Assembly: GCA_946183415.1 (NCBI GenBank)
Contig: CAMHAM010000003.1
Coordinates: 1-64,000 of the forward strand
Direction: 5' to 3'
DNA: 64,000 nucleotides
DNA from: an uncultured Prevotella sp.
GTDB taxonomy: Bacteria; Bacteroidota; Bacteroidia; Bacteroidales; Bacteroidaceae
Shown here: positions 29,696 through 39,729 of the stretch, in pieces
How positions within the stretch are numbered: position 1 is the stretch's first letter
Layout of the letters: the number at the start of each line of letters is the position of its first letter
The notes under the pieces: model-generated
Told to the model about the DNA's origin: nothing
The model's input: only the letters and a program-made list of their open reading frames with translations
Database searches by the model: none
Program-made: the position numbers and the translations under genes

Positions 29696-30436
29696 TTACT
29701 TATCCTGTTTTTCAATTTTCAGGAGATCCATACAGTAATATTCCATTCCAGCTACTTGCTCTGACTGATAGTCACCCCAGTTAATATCCATATGATAGGC
29801 ATCGCCTGAGAAGACAACTTTCAGATCCTCCTGCAGAAAGTCTATATCAGGAAATGATTCTGGATAATACCTGATGATGGTAACATTGCTTCCAGGATAA
29901 TTATAGGCAATATACCACTTACGAAGATATTTATCCTTATGGATAGTACCCTGCTCATCTTTAACAGTCATGACGATATTCTGATCACAGTTACAGCTGG
30001 GCTTTATATTATTTGTAAACTGATTGGTAAAAAGGAAATAGTCATTATCCGAAAAATAGATTTTCAGTTTGTTACCAATAAGTTCATATCGATTCATATT
30101 GACTATATTCTTATCAAAAAATATAGATTCGTCGTCGATAACAAAGACTTGAGTCTGAATAGCACTTTCCTTTATCAAAGTATTATTCTTGCTTCTTACT
30201 TTTCCAAAGTCTGTGACGTTGCCTAAAGAATAGGCTTTCACGTTATTACCCGAGAACTCAATGGAGAACTTATGATACTCTACCTTGAAAGAATCAACTT
30301 CATGGAAATAGCCATCAACGTCCCAACCTAATAGTCTCCATTCACCTTGCAAATCATTACTGATATTATCCTTCAGACAACCCGTCAGCGAGATACCAAG
30401 AACAAACAATAAACAGATAGCAACAATCTTTTTCAT
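29696..30436 (-). CDS. putative lipoprotein
   Basis: Lipobox MKKIVAICLLFVLGISLTGC; lipocalin-like GEWRLLGWDVDG. Confidence 0.6.
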   Translation of the reverse strand: MKKIVAICLLFVLGISLTGCLKDNISNDLQGEWRLLGWDVDGYFHEVDSFKVEYHKFSIEFSGNNVKAYSLGNVTDFGKVRSKNNTLIKESAIQTQVFVIDDESIFFDKNIVNMNRYELIGNKLKIYFSDNDYFLFTNQFTNNIKPSCNCDQNIVMTVKDEQGTIHKDKYLRKWYIAYNYPGSNVTIIRYYPESFPDIDFLQEDLKVVFSGDAYHMDINWGDYQSEQVAGMEYYCMDLLKIEKQDK

Positions 30437-30455
30437 GACAATGAACAATTATAGA

Positions 30456-30986
30456 TTAAAATAATAATGCTTTTGCGAAATGCCAGATGATGATGCCTGC
30501 TGTGACAGAAACATTCATTGAGTGCTTCGTACCAAACTGGGGAATCTCAATACAACCGTCTGAGGCATCGACTACTTCCTGATGAACACCTTTCACTTCG
30601 TTACCTAAGACAACAGCATATTTATCCTGACCAGCAGGCGTAAAATCCTGAAGTTTCGTAGAGCCATGAGCCTGTTCGATGGAAAGGACTGTATATCCTT
30701 CTGCCTTCAAAGCCTCAAGTGCCTCAAGTGCCGTACTATAATATCGCCAGCTGACGCTGTCTTCTGCGCCTAAAGCTGTCTTATGAATCTCAGCCATAGG
30801 AGGCGTTGAGGTAATACCACATAAATAGATGGCCTCAATGCGGAAGGCGTCGCCAGTACGGAATACGCTGCCAACATTATGCATCGAGCGAACATCATCG
30901 AGAACCACTATCAATGGCAATTTCTCAGCCTTACGGAATTCCTCTACCGTGAGGCGCTGCATCTCTATCGTACGAAGCTTTTCCAA
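30456..30986 (-). CDS. SpoU/TrmH family RNA methyltransferase
   Basis: VVLDDVRSMHNVGSVFRTGDAFRI, VVLGNEVKGVHQEVVDASDGCIEIPQFGTKHSMNVSVTAGI. Confidence 0.93.
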   Translation of the reverse strand: MEKLRTIEMQRLTVEEFRKAEKLPLIVVLDDVRSMHNVGSVFRTGDAFRIEAIYLCGITSTPPMAEIHKTALGAEDSVSWRYYSTALEALEALKAEGYTVLSIEQAHGSTKLQDFTPAGQDKYAVVLGNEVKGVHQEVVDASDGCIEIPQFGTKHSMNVSVTAGIIIWHFAKALLF

Positions 30987-30996
30987 CGAAAATACA

Positions 30997-31617
30997 TTAA
31001 TTGAATTTATAGCCGAGAGTTAAGACAAACACCTTGTTGTGAATATCCTCACCCTTTATCAACTTAGTAAGGCCGATATTGTAGCGGGCATCAAATGTGA
31101 TACGATTGAATTCATAGGATAAACCTACGGGGATAGACAAGTCGAATTTATTCATATCCTCTGTTTTTTCACCAAACCAGTTTTTCCAAAGATCCATCAT
31201 CCTGTCATAGTCATAGGTATTATCGCCCATCTTTGCCTTGGCCTTTACACGAAAAGCAGGCTGGATACCAGCTTTCAAGGCAAGTCCTGGAAGCACATAG
31301 AAATTGGCTGTGATGGGAATAGTAGCATAATAGATATTCAATGTCAAGTCGCTCTTTTTATTTGTTTCATCATATATATCGGTATATTTGCCACCCTGAT
31401 TGGTGAATAACAAACCAGCTGCCCAACTAAACTGATCAGCAAAGAAATGCTCGAACTCTACACCATAAGCAAAATTCACCTTTGACTTGTCAGCATCCGT
31501 AAATTTAGAAATAGTAATACCTACTCGTGGCTGAATAGTAAAATCTCCCTGCTCATGCTGGGCCTGAACAGTTACCGTAAATGCCATAACGGCAATTAAT
31601 GTTAATAGCTTTTTCAT
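30997..31617 (-). CDS. outer-membrane beta-barrel protein
   Basis: Signal peptide MKKLLTLIAVMAFTVTVQAQ; porin-family beta pattern, C-terminal VLTLGYKFN. Confidence 0.8.
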   Translation of the reverse strand: MKKLLTLIAVMAFTVTVQAQHEQGDFTIQPRVGITISKFTDADKSKVNFAYGVEFEHFFADQFSWAAGLLFTNQGGKYTDIYDETNKKSDLTLNIYYATIPITANFYVLPGLALKAGIQPAFRVKAKAKMGDNTYDYDRMMDLWKNWFGEKTEDMNKFDLSIPVGLSYEFNRITFDARYNIGLTKLIKGEDIHNKVFVLTLGYKFN

Positions 31618-31693
31618 ACCTTATTAATTAATAATTTTGTGCAAAGATACAATTTAGAAAGCAAATAACAAAGCATTTACTCATTTATTTATA

Positions 31694-31729
31694 AGAAAAA
31701 AGCACTACCCGATGCTGGCGGATAGTGCT
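31694..31729 (-). terminator. rho-independent terminator-like hairpin on the minus strand
   Basis: Plus strand AAAAA-AGCACTACCC-GATGCTGGC-GGATAGTGCT; on the minus strand the stem is followed by TTTTTT. Confidence 0.6.
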
Positions 31730-31919
31730 GAAAACCTTCCTGTGTCGATTCATGGAACTCTACTAATTCTATGCTTACAGATTCATTATTACTCTCAAAT
31801 TGTCAGATATGGAGCTATATGTATTAAAACAACATTGTCATCAGACGTTTCTATCTATATAACTGGAAAAAGCAAAAACCTTGCAAAGATTTGCCAGAAT
31901 TTATAATTCATTAACTTTT

Positions 31920-32240
31920 CTCTATATTTGTTCAGAAAAGAAAATGTTGATAAACCTGTGGAAAACTATGTGGATAACTTGTGGATTTTTGCACAAAAAG
32001 AAGTTGAAAACCTGAAATATGTGGATATTAACAGACTTATTAAGGGGAAATACAGCACTTTTCAACAGATTTTTGCTGAAAAAAGATATAAACTTATTAA
32101 ATTTGCACCGAAAATGGAAATTGTGGATAAAGTGCGTGAAGTCTTCATTATCAGAGAATAAGAATCCACAGAGAGTGTGAATAAGGCATCTTTGTACGTG
32201 GATAACTGATTGTGCAAGAAAAACGTGGAAAAGTTATCAA
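31920..32240. other. candidate chromosomal replication origin (DnaA-box cluster)
   Basis: Exact TGTGGATAA (=TTATCCACA) at 31969-31977 and 32122-32130; one-mismatch boxes at 31957-31965, 32020-32028, 32176-32184 and 32197-32205, all in the same orientation, in a roughly 700-bp AT-rich gap without a credible gene. Confidence 0.65.
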
Positions 32241-32312
32241 GATTTCAACGGCATATCATCCTATTCATTTCATTTTTAAAGAAAAGAAAAAAAGAAAAAT
32301 AAGAATAATGAG

Positions 32313-33257
32313 ATGTTGAAAACTGAAGATCTGAAAGCGGAAATCCGCAGAATGTGTGAAGAGAAGGATGCAATCATTCTCGCACACTATTATACGATTG
32401 GCGATATTCAAGATATTGCTGATTTCGTAGGTGATTCATTGGCTTTAGCTCGTAAGGCTGCAGAGACTGATGCGAAAATCATGGTGATGTGTGGTGTTCA
32501 CTTTATGGCTGAGACGTGTAAACTGCTCTCACCAGACAAGATGGTGCTTTGTCCAGATTTGGAAGCAGGCTGTTCTTTGGCTGACTCATGCAAAGCTGAG
32601 GACTTGAAGAAATTCAAGGCTGAGCATCCTGGTTATCAGGTTATCTCTTATGTCAATACGACAGCTGCTGTGAAGGCTCTGACGGATGTAGTCGTTACAA
32701 GTGGTAATGCCAAGAAGGTAGTAGATCAGCTACCAAAGGATGCCAAACTTATTTTTGGTCCTGATTATAACTTAGGTAACTATATCAATGAGGTGACGGG
32801 TAGAGAGATGTTACTCTGGAATGGTGGTTGTCATGTGCATGAGCGTTTCTCTGTAGAGAAGATCATAGAACTGAAGAAACAATATCCAGAAGCTGTGGTG
32901 ATGGCTCACTTGGAGTGTAAGGCTCCTGTTCTGGCTGTTGCTGATGTCAAGGGCTCTACGGCAACGATGCTGAATTATGCTCAGCAGAGTGATAAGAAGC
33001 AGTTTATTGTGGCTACAGAGGCTGGAATCCTCCACGAGATGCAGCGAACTTGTCCTGACAAGGAATTTATCCCTGTGCCTCCTGAAATCAGCGAGAGCGG
33101 GCTGGAATGCAGCTGTAACGAGTGCCAGTATATGAAGATGAATACACTGGAGAAGGTCTATAACTGTCTGAAAAATGAAAATCCTCAAATAGAGATTGAT
33201 CCTGAGATAGCAAAAGAGGCTGTCAAGCCGATAGAGAGAATGCTTGAACTCTCATGA
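32313..33257 (+). CDS. nadA: quinolinate synthase
   Basis: ILAHYYTIGDIQDIADFVGDSLALARKAA, HFMAETCKLL, PDLEAGCSLADSC, CSCNECQYMKMNTLEKV. Confidence 0.96.
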   Translation: MLKTEDLKAEIRRMCEEKDAIILAHYYTIGDIQDIADFVGDSLALARKAAETDAKIMVMCGVHFMAETCKLLSPDKMVLCPDLEAGCSLADSCKAEDLKKFKAEHPGYQVISYVNTTAAVKALTDVVVTSGNAKKVVDQLPKDAKLIFGPDYNLGNYINEVTGREMLLWNGGCHVHERFSVEKIIELKKQYPEAVVMAHLECKAPVLAVADVKGSTATMLNYAQQSDKKQFIVATEAGILHEMQRTCPDKEFIPVPPEISESGLECSCNECQYMKMNTLEKVYNCLKNENPQIEIDPEIAKEAVKPIERMLELS

Positions 33258-33293
33258 AAGTGCTTTTCCCTTCCTATTTATGAGGGGCCTTTA

Positions 33294-35225
33294 TCAACGG
33301 ATAATGGCTATTTTGCAACAAGTGCCACTTCTGCCTTCTGAAGTGGCACTTATTACATAATAAATGCCACTTATTACGCGACGCCCGTTTTTGTCGCAAC
33401 CATCCCAAGTAAACAGGCCTCCGTTACTGCGTCCTTCAGCTATCAGAGCACCATTAGAGGTAGTGATTTTTACGTCTGCATCGTAGCTGAGACCAGTAAT
33501 GGTGATCAGTCCCGTATAGTCAGGTGTCACAGGGTTAGGATAAGCCCAGACATTATCTTTTGTCATCTCCTCAGCAGGCTCGATAGCGTTGCTCATATAG
33601 GAGCAAAGTCCATCATCAGAAAGGAAGAACACCTCGCCTGACTTCTGATTGATGACAACGGATGTAATCTGATTGGTAATCAGTTTCGAATTGTCAGTCG
33701 TGAAGTTATGTATCTGGTTCATGTTATCAGCACTGATCAGGAAGGCTCCTGCGCCATTCGTACCAAACCACTTACGATTGCCACCATCAATGGCAATACT
33801 GCTGATGCTGACGCCTGAAAGCAGATAGTCAGCATAATCAGTACCATCGTTACGAGGCACTTTCACCTGCTGGAAAGTCACACGCTCCTGCCCTACTTCC
33901 TTTTTCTGTATCATAAAAGGTCCTGAGTCTGTGCCTACCCAGATATTGCCCTCTCTGTCTTCTGCTACGCAATAGGTCCATACCACGTCGTATTTTACGC
34001 CATCCTGATTCGTAAAGTTATTGTATTTGATAAGATTATCGTTCTCCATATCATAGCAGAAGAGCGACGGATCCTGCCAGTTATTGTTCACGAACCAGAG
34101 CAGCCCACGACTGTCGATCATCATTCCTCTGAGACCTGCCAACGTATTGCCAGCATCGTCAGTAAGTAATGTCTGATGATGGTCTGTCCACTGATGGTCT
34201 GATGAGAGCTTCAGAAGACTGGCACCTTTGGCCATACTGTTCAGAACCCAGAGATTTCCCTGAGCGTCGAACTTGATACCAAGGATCAGCACAAAGTCGT
34301 TGCCTAACTCTGTACCTCTGTCGTTAGCTCCCTTCAGCGGACTGTTATCCTTATTATAATAGGTTGTCAGTTTACCATTCAGAAACTCGTAGAGTCCGCA
34401 TTTGCCTCCAGCATAAACGTGGTCTGCATTCGTTGGATCTACATCGATGCAACAGATATCCTCATATTTATAGCCAGTCTTTTGGCTTATTTCCTCTTCA
34501 TAGAGCGTCCAGTCGTTGCCATTGTAGGTCTGAATGATACCAGGCAGCTGTTTATCAGGAATACTTGGCAGGAAATAGCCTCCTGTGGTATAGAGTCTGC
34601 CATTTATTAATTTGGCCTCGTAAAAGTGGTTATAGGCTGGTCCTCCAGGATTCAGCGTGATGACGGTAGCGATATATTCATCATAGTCATCCTGATATTC
34701 AGGCAGATTTGTAGGATAATCAGGCATGTTAGGCGTATAGGTGTCAGAGATCTCAGCCTTCTGTAGATTAACCTTCACGATACCAAATCCACAATGCAGA
34801 TAAGCATAGATGCCATCGATTGAAATCTTATAAACCGTTTTGTCGTCTGTCATCGATTTATTGTAGAGAGCAGAGATATTGATGATGTCGCCATCTGTCT
34901 CCACCAGATCGATATTAGAGTTCTGATAAACTGCTATCAGGCGCTTGGCTTGCTGGCTCCAAGCGATATGAGTGATGTGGGTATCGCTGAGTCCATTGAT
35001 CTTATCGTAGGTGATGATACTCTGATCGTTCAGGTGATACTGATAGAGATCGTTTGAAGCCAGCACGAAGAGTTCATCGCCAGCCTTACAGATGCTCTGC
35101 ACTTGGTGATAAGCCAGATGATGATGCCAAGTGCCCACTTGAGCATGTAAAGGTAAAAAAGTAAAAAGGTAAAAAGGTAATAGCCATTTTACCAGATGTC
35201 TGATAGCAAATACGTTTATTCTCAC
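33294..35225 (-). CDS. PorZ-like T9SS-associated beta-propeller protein
   Basis: Signal peptide then QVGTWHHHLAYHQVQSI...; repeated propeller blades (GNLWVLNS, GLLWFVNNN, GNIWVGTDSGPF); C-terminal Ig-like/T9SS-CTD-like domain. Confidence 0.8.
   Translation of the reverse strand: MRINVFAIRHLVKWLLPFYLFTFLPLHAQVGTWHHHLAYHQVQSICKAGDELFVLASNDLYQYHLNDQSIITYDKINGLSDTHITHIAWSQQAKRLIAVYQNSNIDLVETDGDIINISALYNKSMTDDKTVYKISIDGIYAYLHCGFGIVKVNLQKAEISDTYTPNMPDYPTNLPEYQDDYDEYIATVITLNPGGPAYNHFYEAKLINGRLYTTGGYFLPSIPDKQLPGIIQTYNGNDWTLYEEEISQKTGYKYEDICCIDVDPTNADHVYAGGKCGLYEFLNGKLTTYYNKDNSPLKGANDRGTELGNDFVLILGIKFDAQGNLWVLNSMAKGASLLKLSSDHQWTDHHQTLLTDDAGNTLAGLRGMMIDSRGLLWFVNNNWQDPSLFCYDMENDNLIKYNNFTNQDGVKYDVVWTYCVAEDREGNIWVGTDSGPFMIQKKEVGQERVTFQQVKVPRNDGTDYADYLLSGVSISSIAIDGGNRKWFGTNGAGAFLISADNMNQIHNFTTDNSKLITNQITSVVINQKSGEVFFLSDDGLCSYMSNAIEPAEEMTKDNVWAYPNPVTPDYTGLITITGLSYDADVKITTSNGALIAEGRSNGGLFTWDGCDKNGRRVISGIYYVISATSEGRSGTCCKIAIIR
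35148..35180. repeat. AAAGGTAAA-type repeat inside the porZ-like signal peptide region
   Basis: AAAGGTAAAAAAGTAAAAAGGTAAAAAGGTAAT; encodes LLPFYLFTFLPL on the minus strand. Confidence 0.6.
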
Positions 35226-35227
35226 AT

Positions 35228-35275
35228 TCTTTTACTTTTTACTTTTTTACCCTTTTACTTATTTACCTTTTCACT
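35228..35275. repeat. inverted copy of the AAAGGTAAA-type repeat
   Basis: CTTTTACTTTTTACTTTTTTACCCTTTTACTTATTTACCTTTTCAC. Confidence 0.6.
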
Positions 35276-36785
35276 TCTTCAGCAGGTAGTCAGCGAGTTT
35301 CTGAGCAGCTCTTGCCCTATGGCTGATGCTGTTTTTGATGTTTACGCCCAGCTCAGCGAATGTCTTGTTGTAGCCTTCAGGCTGGAAGATGGGATCGTAG
35401 CCAAAGCCCTCTCCTCCCCTACGCTCTTCAATGATTTCACCATTGACGATGCCTTCGAAACACATTTCCTTTCCATTGATTATTAACGCAATGACAGTAC
35501 GGAATCTTGCCTTACGATTGTTATTATTCTCTAATTCGCCCAACAATTTCTTCATGTTGGCATTCGAGTCGTGGCCTTCTCCGCCTGCATAACGGGCACT
35601 ATACACACCTGGGGCACCTCCGAGGGCATCTACTTCAAGACCCGTATCGTCAGCAAAGCAGTCGATATGGTATTTCTCATACACATAGCGGGCTTTGATG
35701 AGGGCATTGTCCTTCAATGTCTGTCCCTTCTCAGGAATATCTTCATGGCAGCCGATGTCAGCAAGTGATACCACTTCAAACTGGTTGCCCAGAATCTTTC
35801 TGATCTCTGTCAGTTTGTTCAGGTTGTTGGTGGCAAAAACGATTTTCATTTTCTTCTTATGTTCTTTGATTTTTACTTTCATCTCCTCGAATCCCTCGCC
35901 ATAGACACCGATAACGGCACTCTGAGATACAAACGCATTAGGGTCGATCATTTTTATCAGACGGAACATGTTGACACTCTCGTTCTTCTTTGCCAGAATA
36001 CAGAGCACCTTCATCTGCTTACCAGTGTACCACCCGTGTCCGTCGAGAATGGTCACTCCGTGATTCATCTGCGTGCCGATGGCGTTGGCTATCTCCTGCC
36101 ATTTGCGCGAGAAGATAAAGAACTGCACAGACTGTCGACGGGCATTCATCACGTAGTCGAGCGTATAGTTCTCCATCGCCATCACGCAGAAGCCGAACAT
36201 CACCTTGTGAGCACGTTCGAGATAAGTGCCGAACTGAGGGAAGAACATACAGGAGCCGATGATACAGAAGTCGGCAGCTATCAGCACGTTGCCCAGCGAC
36301 AGGCTGGGATGATACTTGTTGACAGAGGCAGCAATGATGTCAGTACCTCCTGTGGAACCATTGTGCGTGAAGACTGTGGCCAGCGCGATACCAGTGATGG
36401 CACAACCAATAATCATTGACATGAAGTCCTGTCCCTCGCCCATCAACTTAAAGGGCAGTCCGTTATCCTGTTTGGGGATAATCTCCTGGGCGAACATCAG
36501 CATGAAGTAGAGTGAGAAGATGGCGAAGATGGTCTTCATCAGAAACTTCACACCCAGAATCTTCAGTGCCACTACCAGCAGGATGCCATTGATGATGATA
36601 TATGTATTCTCCAAGTGGAAGCCTGTGGCATAATAGATGATGGCTGAGAGACCTGTCACGCCTCCCGCTACAATCTGGTAGGGCATCAGGAAGACGGTGA
36701 AGGCGATTGTATACAGCAGGAGGCCAAGGCTTATAAAGAGATAATCCTTGACCTCACTCCATATCATTTGATGGCGTTCTGTCAT
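35271..36785 (-). CDS. YitT family membrane protein fused in frame to RdgB/HAM1 non-canonical purine NTP pyrophosphatase
   Basis: Residues 1-312 are YitT plus DUF2179-like; from the internal ATG at 35849 [20 protein letters not shown] ... [25 protein letters not shown] ... GFGYDPIF ... SHRARA is a full RdgB. No stop codon between them. Confidence 0.88.
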   Translation of the reverse strand: MTERHQMIWSEVKDYLFISLGLLLYTIAFTVFLMPYQIVAGGVTGLSAIIYYATGFHLENTYIIINGILLVVALKILGVKFLMKTIFAIFSLYFMLMFAQEIIPKQDNGLPFKLMGEGQDFMSMIIGCAITGIALATVFTHNGSTGGTDIIAASVNKYHPSLSLGNVLIAADFCIIGSCMFFPQFGTYLERAHKVMFGFCVMAMENYTLDYVMNARRQSVQFFIFSRKWQEIANAIGTQMNHGVTILDGHGWYTGKQMKVLCILAKKNESVNMFRLIKMIDPNAFVSQSAVIGVYGEGFEEMKVKIKEHKKKMKIVFATNNLNKLTEIRKILGNQFEVVSLADIGCHEDIPEKGQTLKDNALIKARYVYEKYHIDCFADDTGLEVDALGGAPGVYSARYAGGEGHDSNANMKKLLGELENNNNRKARFRTVIALIINGKEMCFEGIVNGEIIEERRGGEGFGYDPIFQPEGYNKTFAELGVNIKNSISHRARAAQKLADYLLKK

Positions 36786-39605
36786 TTACTTCTTCAGCAC
36801 AATGTTCACCATACGCTTAGGGACGATGATAACCTTTGCTACCTGGAAACCTTCGAGATACTTCTTGGCGCGCTCATCTGCAAGTACTGACTCTTCGATA
36901 GTCTTATTGTCAGCATCAGCGGCAAACTGCATCTCGAAACGGGTCTTACCGTTGAAGGCAATACCCAGCTTCATCTGGTTCTCTACGAGATACTCCTCAT
37001 TCCATGTAGGCCACTTCGAGTCGCATACACTACCCTGCTCGCCCAGCATCTCCCAGAGCTCTTCAGCGATGTGAGGCGCAAATGGAGCGATGAGGATCAC
37101 GAGCGTCTTCAGCATCTCCTTGTTCTTGCACTTCTGCTGTGAGAGTTCGTTCACGCAGATCATGAAGGCAGAGATAGAGGTATTGTAAGAGAAGGTCTCG
37201 ATGTCTTGAGACACCTTCTTGATGAGCTTGTGGACGCTCTTCAGATTGTCAGCTGTTGCCTCACCCTCATCGAAACCATTCTGGAAGAGGTTCCAGAACT
37301 TACGCAGGAATCGGTGGCAACCATCGATACCATTCGTATCCCAAGGCTTCGACTGTTCAACAGGACCTAAGAACATTTCATAGAGACGCAGGGTATCAGC
37401 ACCATACTTCTCAACAATCATGTCCGGATTCACCACATTGAACATCGACTTAGACATTTTCTCAATAGCCCAGCCACATTTGTACTGACCGTTTTCAAGG
37501 ATGAACTCAGCATTCTCATATTCAGGGCGCCAAGCCTTGAAGGCATCGATGTCGAGCACATCAGCTGATACGATGTTCACATCTACGTGGATAGGAGTCG
37601 TGGTGTACTTATCCTTCAGACCAAAGCTGACGAACTTACCCTTATCTGCTCCTTCGTCTTCGATACGATACACGAAGTTAGAGCGACCCTGAATCATTCC
37701 CTGATTGACGAGCTTCTTGAAGGGCTCATCCTCGCAAGAGTAGCCAGAGTCATAGAGGAACTTATTCCAGAAACGAGAGTAGATCAGGTGACCAGTAGCG
37801 TGCTCCGTACCTCCTACATAGAGGTCTACATTACGCCAATATTCATCGGCATCACGACTCACAAGAGCCTTCTCGTTCTTTGGGTCCATATAGCGCAGAT
37901 AGTAAGCTGAACTTCCTGCGAAACCAGGCATCGTGTTCAGCTCCAAGGGGAAGACGGTCTTATTGTCAATCTCGTCCTTGCTCACCACCTTGTCGAACTT
38001 CGTATCCCAAGCCCACATCTTGGCACGTCCCAATGGGGGCTCGCCAGTCTCTGTTGGCTTGTACTCATCAATTTCAGGCAGTTCCAGAGGCAGGCACTCC
38101 TTTGGAATCATGTAAGGCATGTCGTCCTTGTAGTAAACAGGGAACGGCTCGCCCCAATAACGCTGACGAGAGAAGATGGCATCGCGCAGGCGATAGTTCA
38201 CCTTCACACGTCCCAAGCCCTGTTCTGTCACAAATTTCTTCGTAGCGGCGATAGCTTCCTTAACTGTCAGACCATTCAGTGAGAACTTATCTGAAGCAGA
38301 GTTGCACATGATACCATCCTTGGCATCGAAGCTCTCCTCGCTCACATCAGCACCCTCAATCACTGGGATAATCGGCAGGTTGAAATGCTTGGCAAAAGCA
38401 TAGTCACGAGAGTCGTGGGCAGGCACAGCCATGATGGCACCTGTACCATAACCAGCCAACACGTATTCTGCAATCCAGATGGGAATCTTCTCATCCGTAA
38501 ACGGATTGATGGCATACGAACCTGAGAAGACACCCGTCACCTTATGATCCATCTGACGATCGCGCTCTGTGCGCTTTTTCACGTAGTCGAGATATTTTTC
38601 TACCTCTGCCTTCTGCTCAGGTGTGGTGAGTTCTGCAACAAGGTCGCTCTCAGGAGCCAGCACCATGAAGGTTACACCAAACATCGTATCGGCACGAGTG
38701 GTGAAGATGGTGAAGTGCTTGTCAGAATCAGCCACTTTGAACTCCACTTCCGTTCCTTCGCTGCGTCCAATCCAGTTGCGCTGGGTTTCCTTCAGCGAGT
38801 CAGTCCAATCAATCTCCTCCAGACCATCGAGCAAGCGCTGAGCGTAGGCCGATACACGCAGGCACCACTGGCGCATCTTCTTCTGAACCACGGGATAGCC
38901 GCCACGAACAGAGACACCGTCCACTACCTCATCGTTGGCGAGCACCGTGCCAAGCTTCGGACACCAGTTCACCATCGTATCGGCGAGGTAGGCGATACGG
39001 TAATTCATCAGCACCTCTTGCTTCTTCTTCTCCGAGAATCTGGCCCAGTCGGAGGCTGTGAAGTGCAGCTCTTCGGTACCCAAGGCGTTGCAGTTATCCG
39101 TACCCATCAGTTCGAAGTGCTCGATAAGCTTGATGGTAGGCTGAGCCTTGTGCGACGATGTGCTGTAGTAGCTCTTGAACATGCGCTGGAAGGCCCACTG
39201 GGTCCACTTGTAGTAGATAGGATCGCAGGTACGCACCTCGCGCTCCCAGTCGAACGAGAAGCCTATCTTGTCGAGCTGACTTCTGTATCTGTCGATATTC
39301 TCGAAGGTAGTCTTCTCTGGGTGCTGACCAGTCTGGATGGCATACTGCTCAGCAGGCAGTCCGTAGGCATCGTAGCCCATGGGGTTGAGCACGTTGAAGC
39401 CCTGCTGACGCTTGTAGCGGGCATAGATATCACTGGCGATATAGCCAAGGGGATGACCTACATGAAGTCCTGCCCCTGAGGGATAAGGAAACATGTTCAG
39501 CACATAGAACTTTTTCTTCGTCTTGTCCTCTACTACGCGATAAGTGCCATTCTCTACCCATCGCTTCTGCCATTTCTGTTCGATTTCTCTGAAATTGTAA
39601 TCCAT
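36786..39605 (-). CDS. leuS: leucyl-tRNA synthetase
   Basis: [18 protein letters not shown] (HIGH), [13 protein letters not shown] (KMSKS), 939 aa. Confidence 0.97.
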   Translation of the reverse strand: MDYNFREIEQKWQKRWVENGTYRVVEDKTKKKFYVLNMFPYPSGAGLHVGHPLGYIASDIYARYKRQQGFNVLNPMGYDAYGLPAEQYAIQTGQHPEKTTFENIDRYRSQLDKIGFSFDWEREVRTCDPIYYKWTQWAFQRMFKSYYSTSSHKAQPTIKLIEHFELMGTDNCNALGTEELHFTASDWARFSEKKKQEVLMNYRIAYLADTMVNWCPKLGTVLANDEVVDGVSVRGGYPVVQKKMRQWCLRVSAYAQRLLDGLEEIDWTDSLKETQRNWIGRSEGTEVEFKVADSDKHFTIFTTRADTMFGVTFMVLAPESDLVAELTTPEQKAEVEKYLDYVKKRTERDRQMDHKVTGVFSGSYAINPFTDEKIPIWIAEYVLAGYGTGAIMAVPAHDSRDYAFAKHFNLPIIPVIEGADVSEESFDAKDGIMCNSASDKFSLNGLTVKEAIAATKKFVTEQGLGRVKVNYRLRDAIFSRQRYWGEPFPVYYKDDMPYMIPKECLPLELPEIDEYKPTETGEPPLGRAKMWAWDTKFDKVVSKDEIDNKTVFPLELNTMPGFAGSSAYYLRYMDPKNEKALVSRDADEYWRNVDLYVGGTEHATGHLIYSRFWNKFLYDSGYSCEDEPFKKLVNQGMIQGRSNFVYRIEDEGADKGKFVSFGLKDKYTTTPIHVDVNIVSADVLDIDAFKAWRPEYENAEFILENGQYKCGWAIEKMSKSMFNVVNPDMIVEKYGADTLRLYEMFLGPVEQSKPWDTNGIDGCHRFLRKFWNLFQNGFDEGEATADNLKSVHKLIKKVSQDIETFSYNTSISAFMICVNELSQQKCKNKEMLKTLVILIAPFAPHIAEELWEMLGEQGSVCDSKWPTWNEEYLVENQMKLGIAFNGKTRFEMQFAADADNKTIEESVLADERAKKYLEGFQVAKVIIVPKRMVNIVLKK

Positions 39606-39729
39606 TGTATTTATGTTTTTATTGATTTTTCGAATTGTGGTTGCAAAGATACGAATATTTTCTGAATATCCAATGATTTTGCAAGGTTTTTACGTTATTA
39701 CGTAAATTAAGTGCCCGTTGCTGGTGTGC

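Noticed and set aside
31928-32161. 77-aa ORF MFRKENVDKPVENYVDNLWIF...
   Set aside because: Repeated VD(N/K)xW-like segments arise from translating repeated TGTGGATAA boxes; better explained as origin DNA.
38544-39479. 311-aa plus-strand ORF opposite leuS
   Set aside because: Antisense to a certain leucyl-tRNA synthetase; no domain signal.
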